The position numbers and the translations under genes are program-made. The notes beneath the pieces were generated by a model, which was given only the letters and a program-made list of their open reading frames with translations, ran no database searches and was not told the origin of the DNA. 64,000 nt of DNA from a virus: IMG/VR virus record IMGVR_UViG_3300035682_000032, positions 1-64,000 of that record, one strand, 5' to 3'. Below, piece after piece: positions 59,272 through 64,000 of this stretch; within the stretch, counting starts at the first letter, position 1; each line of letters opens with the position of its first letter.

Positions 59272-60386
59272 TTGCGCTAACCCACACCCGAACCATATCC
59301 ACCGAGGCCACAGAACTGCTTGAGGACATTTCTTTCCCTCAGCGGGTACACTGGCTACCCGACACCTACGCTCGCGTCTCCACGGGCCTGTTTTACCCCC
59401 CGCATCGGCTTGCCGAGAAGGTGCTTGACCCTGAGTTAATCAAACTCCTGCGGGATACCCCATCCAAGAAGACGGCGTTCATCTTGGCGGCAGGCAACGC
59501 TCACTTTGCTGGCATCCCCTCATCCCCTCGGGATTCCCAACTGTCATATAGGTACAAACCCTTACCTTTGACATTGACGCAGGTCTACGCCAGCCGAATT
59601 GCCCAAGCGTGCGGGGCGTCTGATCACATCGTGACCGACTCTACGGCCTGCGCATCCAGCCTCAAGGCGCTCATGGACGTGCAGACTTTGCTGAACTTCT
59701 ACGGGTTTACCCGAGTAGTTGTTCTGTCCGTGGAGGACGCCGTATCAAATCTGGTACTGGAGTTCTTTGGTGAGACCAAGGCATGTCTGACTGCCAAGCG
59801 TGAGGCTGATGAAGGCATCGTCCCGTCTGCTTTTGACTCCAAGAACGGTAGTTTTCACGTTGGCCAAGGCGCTGTCTTTGCCGTCTTTGAGTCTGATGAA
59901 GGGGTGGCTTCGTCGGGGTTTAAACCTCTGGCCAAACTCATGGGGGCGTACACCGCCAGTGAGCCATGCACCAACGCCCTTGGGCAACTTGATTCTGGCC
60001 TTGGGTTTGTCAAAGCGGCGCAAGGTGCCATTGAAGTTGCGGGTGTTTCAAGCAGTGCAGTACGCATTGTCAAAACTCACGGGACTGGGACACTATCCAA
60101 TAACGTGTCAGAACGCAATGCTTTATCGCAAATTCTCCCGGATGGCTTCGTTGCCACTTCCTATAAACCTGTCATTGGGCATACAATGGGAGCCAGTGGG
60201 CTGCTGGAAACTGCGCTCTTGGTTGACTCTTTGCGGGAAGGAACCATGCCAGCGATTAAAAACCGAACCGAAGAAGACCGCGTATTCTTATCGGAGCCCT
60301 TACCGACCCCTGAAGGATTGGTGCTTAGCCTTGCGGCGGGTATGGGGAATGTTTATTCAGCCGCAGTGCTGTCCATAGGAGCCTGA
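59268..60386 (+). CDS. Beta-ketoacyl-ACP synthase (KAS I/II-like)
   Basis: 372 aa, shorter than the about 410 of FabF/FabB. The condensing triad is intact: Cys128 in DSTACASSLKAL, His271 in VKTHGTGT and His305 in KPVIGHTMGASGLLE, with Lys300. The N-terminal first 60 residues are unlike typical KAS. The enzyme would join malonyl-ACP to an acyl chain, releasing CO2. It is coupled to the ACP gene, so the phage supplies both carrier and condensing enzyme. Possible uses are altered host lipid or lipid A synthesis, or a dedicated acylation of a phage product; none is shown by sequence. Confidence 0.85.
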   Translation: MIALTHTRTISTEATELLEDISFPQRVHWLPDTYARVSTGLFYPPHRLAEKVLDPELIKLLRDTPSKKTAFILAAGNAHFAGIPSSPRDSQLSYRYKPLPLTLTQVYASRIAQACGASDHIVTDSTACASSLKALMDVQTLLNFYGFTRVVVLSVEDAVSNLVLEFFGETKACLTAKREADEGIVPSAFDSKNGSFHVGQGAVFAVFESDEGVASSGFKPLAKLMGAYTASEPCTNALGQLDSGLGFVKAAQGAIEVAGVSSSAVRIVKTHGTGTLSNNVSERNALSQILPDGFVATSYKPVIGHTMGASGLLETALLVDSLREGTMPAIKNRTEEDRVFLSEPLPTPEGLVLSLAAGMGNVYSAAVLSIGA

Positions 60387-60388
60387 CC

Positions 60389-60844
60389 ATGCAGCTTGTA
60401 GATAGTAACAAAGAAGAATTAGACACCTCCACCATCATTGCACGTGCTGTGGGGGAAGCCAAAGACGCTGGCCAGTTACCCAAAAACGTGACCCTGCAAG
60501 CGGCCATCCTCTCCGTCATCTCCGAAGGCTCTATGCCCAACACCAAAGTTGAGCAAATTGGCAACACTGTGTTCATGTCGCATTACAGCGAAGACGGTAA
60601 AGAAGTTGCCATGCGTGCGTTTAACGCGGATACTGCGCGGAACTATTTGGAAAGCTCCATCAAGTACGTCAAAGCATTGCCGGAACAGGGAGTTGAACGC
60701 ATGACCAGCGACTTCTCAGACAAAAAGATTTTGCAGTTGTTCAACACAATCGCTCGCCGCCCCGAACTTCAAGAGTGGGGCATGCAAGTGTATAAATTGA
60801 ACACAGGTGCAATGCGTGCATACGTCGTATTAAAGGGTGCGTAA
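60389..60844 (+). CDS. Conserved phage virion-region protein
   Basis: 151 aa after AGGAG. Recognisable blocks are IGNTVFMSHYSEDGKEVAMR, AFNADTARNYLESSIKYVKA, then FSDKKILQLFNTIARRPELQ and GMQVYKLNTGAMRAYVVLKG. I associate this pattern with uncharacterised proteins located before ejection genes in podovirus-like phages. Its alpha/beta order is consistent with a small folded enzyme-like domain, but no active site is evident. It shares a base with the giant gene that follows. Confidence 0.65.
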   Translation: MQLVDSNKEELDTSTIIARAVGEAKDAGQLPKNVTLQAAILSVISEGSMPNTKVEQIGNTVFMSHYSEDGKEVAMRAFNADTARNYLESSIKYVKALPEQGVERMTSDFSDKKILQLFNTIARRPELQEWGMQVYKLNTGAMRAYVVLKGA

Positions 60845-63800
60845 TGGGTGCAGTTGCTGATTTTGTTGGGGACGTAATAGGCGCAGTTGGTGATGCCATA
60901 TCGTCAGTTGGTAAAGCCGTCTTTAAGTTGGCTGATTTTGTCGTTGACAAGATCATCGACCCAGTTCTTTCAACAGTCAGCAATGTTATCCAAGCCGCGC
61001 TTGATAACCCAATAAAAACCATTGCGCAGGTTGCTGCGATTGCCACGGGTAACGCATGGGCACTCCCACTCATTGAAGGTGCAGATGTTGCCGCAAAGGG
61101 TGGCGATTTGGGGGATGTTCTTGAAGCCACTGCCAAAGCGTACGTGGCCCAAGAGATTGGTTCCTATGTTGGCGGAAAAGCCACTACCGCAGTAGCCAAA
61201 GCTACTGACAGCGCGATTGCAGGGCAGATTTTTGGTAGTGGCGCAGCCGCTGCGTCTGTTGCAGTTGTAACCAATCAAGACCCCCTCAAAGCGTTTATCT
61301 CTGGCGGTGTGGGTGCAGCTACCGGCGCAGTGCTGGGTAAAGTTGATGAGATGACAGGGGGTAAGTTTAAAACACTGCCTCCTACCGCACAGGCGGCTAT
61401 TCAATCAGCCATCACTGCGCAGATTACAAACAACCCCAACCCGTCTGCTGCCATCATGGGCAGCATTATCTCTGCCTCCGGCATTGTGACGGACGCAATC
61501 AAGTCGTTTGATCCTGACGGTACAAAACTTGACGCCACTCAGCGCACCATCTTGACCGATGTGCTCATGGGTACAGCCACTGCCGCGTTGACTGGTGGTA
61601 AAGCGTCCAACGTCATCCAAGCCGCCATGATGAAAGCAGGCTCTAAAGCTCTGGGCGACATGGCCACGGGCGCGTTTAAAACAGCTACCAGCGAAACCGC
61701 AAAGGCTTATGGAGCCGCAGATGCAGCCGCAGGTAAAGTAGATGCAAACATCGCAGCGCAAAAAGCCGCAGCATGGGAGTACAACCACAATGCCACGCAA
61801 CTGCAAGAGCGGATTGCAGAACAAAACAGACTTAGCGACGCATACAACGCCGCAGTCAAAGCGTTTGACGCTGACCCAACCGAAGAAAACGGTAAAGCCG
61901 CAAACGCTGCAATCACCAAGTACAACGAGTACGTCACAGCGTTGAATAAAGACTACAACGAGTCGTACAAACCACGTCTTGATAAATACGGCGCAGAGTT
62001 AGACACCCTGAAGCAACAACATGCGGTGTTGACTGGTGACTACGAAAAAGCCATGCAAGCGTTTGGCACCAAGACAGATACATTGTCCGACGCGCTTGAC
62101 CCCATCTACCGTACAAGTAACCGTGCGTTTGTCGAAGCGATGGACGAAAAATTCAACGCTGACCAATACCGCAAACTTAACGGGCTTGGCGCGGATGTTG
62201 ATGTCTACGATCACTACTTGTCCAAGGGCCAGTTTGAAGGTGCACCAACAAACAACAAAGCCGCTGAGTCAGTAATTGCAACAGAGCGTACACGTCTAAT
62301 TACTCAGGCGCTGGAAAGCAAAGGCGTGACTCTGGCCACGGCTGACCCTGCCATGGTGTCCAAGATGCTGGACAACATCGACAAGAACTACGGCAACAAT
62401 GTTTCAGCACTCAAAGCTGCGTCTATTCAAGATGTGATCAACGGCAACATCACGTCGGTCAATCAGTTGGTAAGTGATCAACGAAACGGTGTTCTAAGAA
62501 TTGAAGTTGCCGGTAGTTCTTACGGTGAATGGCAAAAGCCTTCATCCGACAGATTTACATTACCTGCGGGTATGAAACTGGCTTCGTATGCAGCGTTTGA
62601 TAGTGGTCGAGCCAGTCTGGTATACGACAACAAAGGAGCCCCCGTATGGATCGAAGCCGACCCCAGCACTGCTGTGGCAACGTGGAATCCAGCGACCGGC
62701 AACTATGAACTCCCGGCTGTCACAATAATAGGCAAGAAGCCTACTGAGCAAGAAAAAATTATTGCCATGGCCGAATTGGGCGGCTCGGCTGCTGTCAACG
62801 GTGTCGTGAGTGATGCCATGATCAACGCCGCCAAAACGGTCGTTGGCTGGGCACAGCAAACAGGTAGTTCCACACTGATTAACACCACAGCCAACGTGCT
62901 GAAAGCTGGTGGTGGTTTCCTTGAATCTATCAACGGTATATCCGTGCTGATGGGTGCTGCACCGAAAACTACGGCGTTGGGCAAGTTTTCAAACGCTCTG
63001 AATGATCTTGGCAAAGCAAGTAATACTGCGGAGTACCAAGCTGCCGTCAAAAACATGAACGCTATGATTGGCGATGCCAAAGGCGTTGGCGGCACGCTCA
63101 AAGCAATCTACGGTGCATTCAAGTCTGCCCCACTGCAATTTGTTGCAGAGTACGTTGGCGTTGAAGGTATCCAAGAAATTGCACCGCTTCTTATTGGTGG
63201 TGTTGTTGCCTCGGGTGCCAAAGGTGCTGCGGCGGCGTTGAAGTATGGCCAAGCTGTTGCCGCAAAGATGGGCAGTACCGCAGGTATGACCGCAGGTATC
63301 ATGACTGATATTGTTGAGTCGGCTGGCGGCGCTGCAACGGGTGCGTACGACGAAGCGTACAAAACGGCCATCAAAGTAGGCAAGTCTCCAGCGGATGCCG
63401 ATAAGATTGCCATGGAGATTGCACAACGCCAAGCGTTTGTTGCTGCGGCTACTACTGCCGTGTCGATGGGTCTTGGTGGTGCAGCCCTTGAGAAAGCTCT
63501 CTTAGGTAGGTCTGGTACGGGACTCGGCGATGCGTTGCAAACTCTTGGTGACTTTGCCAAGACCGGCACAAAGATAGCTATCAAAGAAGGTACTTCCGAA
63601 GCTGGCGAGGAAGGTATCACGCAAGCTGCACTTGAAGGGCAACTGTACAAACTCGACAAAACTCGTGACGTTGCCAAAGAGATCACACAGGCCGCTGCGT
63701 TTGGTTTCATTGCAGGTGGCCCTATTGCTGGAGGTGCGTATGCCGCAAGCCGTACAGGGGATGTCATCTCCAACGCTGTCCAAGGCAACCCACAGATCGC

Positions 63801-64000
63801 CAACATTCTGGAGACTAACAAGGGTAACCCCGCCGCCGCTGCTACTGCACTGGCCAACTTTGGTGTCACGGATAACACCATCAAGTCTAACTTGATGAAC
63901 ACAATTGACAACGCCAATTACACCAGCAGCGACGAAGCTGCTACGGCGCTGGCCAAGCGTGATGACTACACATACTCTGATGCAGATGTCAAAGCACTGA
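60844..64000 (+). CDS. Giant virion (ejection) protein, N-terminal part, cut by window edge
   Basis: 1052 residues are visible with no stop. The N-terminus is a hydrophobic/amphipathic segment (GDVIGAVGDAISSVGKAVFK). Gly/Ala-rich stretches, some long enough to insert in membranes (about residues 115-160 and 780-830), alternate with charged coiled coil (about 300-420). A block EGTSEAGEEGITQAALEGQL near residue 920, followed by GFIAGGPIAGGAYAA, is typical of phage internal virion proteins. The last visible residues (YTYSDADVKAL) match the repeat at the left edge of the window. Probable role: a pore or conduit for DNA entry. Confidence 0.75.
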   Translation, partial: MGAVADFVGDVIGAVGDAISSVGKAVFKLADFVVDKIIDPVLSTVSNVIQAALDNPIKTIAQVAAIATGNAWALPLIEGADVAAKGGDLGDVLEATAKAYVAQEIGSYVGGKATTAVAKATDSAIAGQIFGSGAAAASVAVVTNQDPLKAFISGGVGAATGAVLGKVDEMTGGKFKTLPPTAQAAIQSAITAQITNNPNPSAAIMGSIISASGIVTDAIKSFDPDGTKLDATQRTILTDVLMGTATAALTGGKASNVIQAAMMKAGSKALGDMATGAFKTATSETAKAYGAADAAAGKVDANIAAQKAAAWEYNHNATQLQERIAEQNRLSDAYNAAVKAFDADPTEENGKAANAAITKYNEYVTALNKDYNESYKPRLDKYGAELDTLKQQHAVLTGDYEKAMQAFGTKTDTLSDALDPIYRTSNRAFVEAMDEKFNADQYRKLNGLGADVDVYDHYLSKGQFEGAPTNNKAAESVIATERTRLITQALESKGVTLATADPAMVSKMLDNIDKNYGNNVSALKAASIQDVINGNITSVNQLVSDQRNGVLRIEVAGSSYGEWQKPSSDRFTLPAGMKLASYAAFDSGRASLVYDNKGAPVWIEADPSTAVATWNPATGNYELPAVTIIGKKPTEQEKIIAMAELGGSAAVNGVVSDAMINAAKTVVGWAQQTGSSTLINTTANVLKAGGGFLESINGISVLMGAAPKTTALGKFSNALNDLGKASNTAEYQAAVKNMNAMIGDAKGVGGTLKAIYGAFKSAPLQFVAEYVGVEGIQEIAPLLIGGVVASGAKGAAAALKYGQAVAAKMGSTAGMTAGIMTDIVESAGGAATGAYDEAYKTAIKVGKSPADADKIAMEIAQRQAFVAAATTAVSMGLGGAALEKALLGRSGTGLGDALQTLGDFAKTGTKIAIKEGTSEAGEEGITQAALEGQLYKLDKTRDVAKEITQAAAFGFIAGGPIAGGAYAASRTGDVISNAVQGNPQIANILETNKGNPAAAATALANFGVTDNTIKSNLMNTIDNANYTSSDEAATALAKRDDYTYSDADVKAL

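Noticed and set aside
1-64000. tRNA or rRNA genes
   Set aside because: No cloverleaf-like segment with a conserved T-loop was noticed in the intergenic DNA. A dedicated tRNA search was not possible here.

Overview
The window looks like most of the genome of a lytic, podovirus-like tailed phage (Caudoviricetes) of a Gram-negative bacterium. The evidence is a P22-type set of morphogenesis genes: small and large terminase, a long portal with a glutamine-rich coiled C-terminus, scaffold, HK97-fold coat, a gp4-like connector, an adaptor and a gp10-like stabilisation protein. Very large internal (ejection) proteins accompany them. I see no tape measure, sheath or tail tube gene, and no integrase, lysogeny repressor or tRNA gene. 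Host identity cannot be read from the sequence; the small-protein repertoire resembles that of phages of aquatic proteobacteria (inference).

Layout. (1) 1-12668, plus strand: the 3' part of a giant gene cut by the window edge, then four virion/ejection protein genes, the last encoding 2202 aa. (2) 12671-33948, minus strand: the early/replication block. It encodes an AEP-type primase fused to a DUF927-like helicase, a probable ssDNA-binding protein, a SNF2-type helicase, an HNH nuclease, a Cas4/RecB-like exonuclease, a family A DNA polymerase, a VRR-NUC nuclease, a Lar-like protein and a MoxR ATPase / VWA-metalloprotease / DUF3150-like trio, plus many small unknown genes, mostly joined by 4-base overlaps. 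(3) 31.0-34.5 kb: the control region. It holds repeated 17-base dyads GTTATAC-N3-GTATAAC, three near-consensus leftward promoters (two of them copies of one module), an iteron-like array that is a candidate replication origin, and a rightward promoter in front of the terminase genes. (4) 34517-64000, plus strand: packaging, head, connector, fibre and lysis genes (3TM holin, M15 endolysin), then an acyl carrier protein / beta-ketoacyl synthase pair, and a second giant gene that runs off the right edge.

Rightward late transcription from about 34.5 kb would continue past the right edge. The left edge begins inside an open rightward gene with the same type of short repeat as the end of the right-edge gene. 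The simplest reading is a circular or circularly permuted genome slightly longer than 64 kb, opened inside one giant ejection-protein gene. The two ends do not join in frame as given, so some sequence is missing.

The points most worth following are the phage-encoded ACP-KAS pair, a GroES-like co-chaperonin in the head operon, the MoxR/VWA/DUF3150-like trio under a repeated hairpin/operator leader, the GAACATT iteron cluster, a short GG motif shared by at least eight proteins of the virion region, and the Leu-762-type DNA polymerase.
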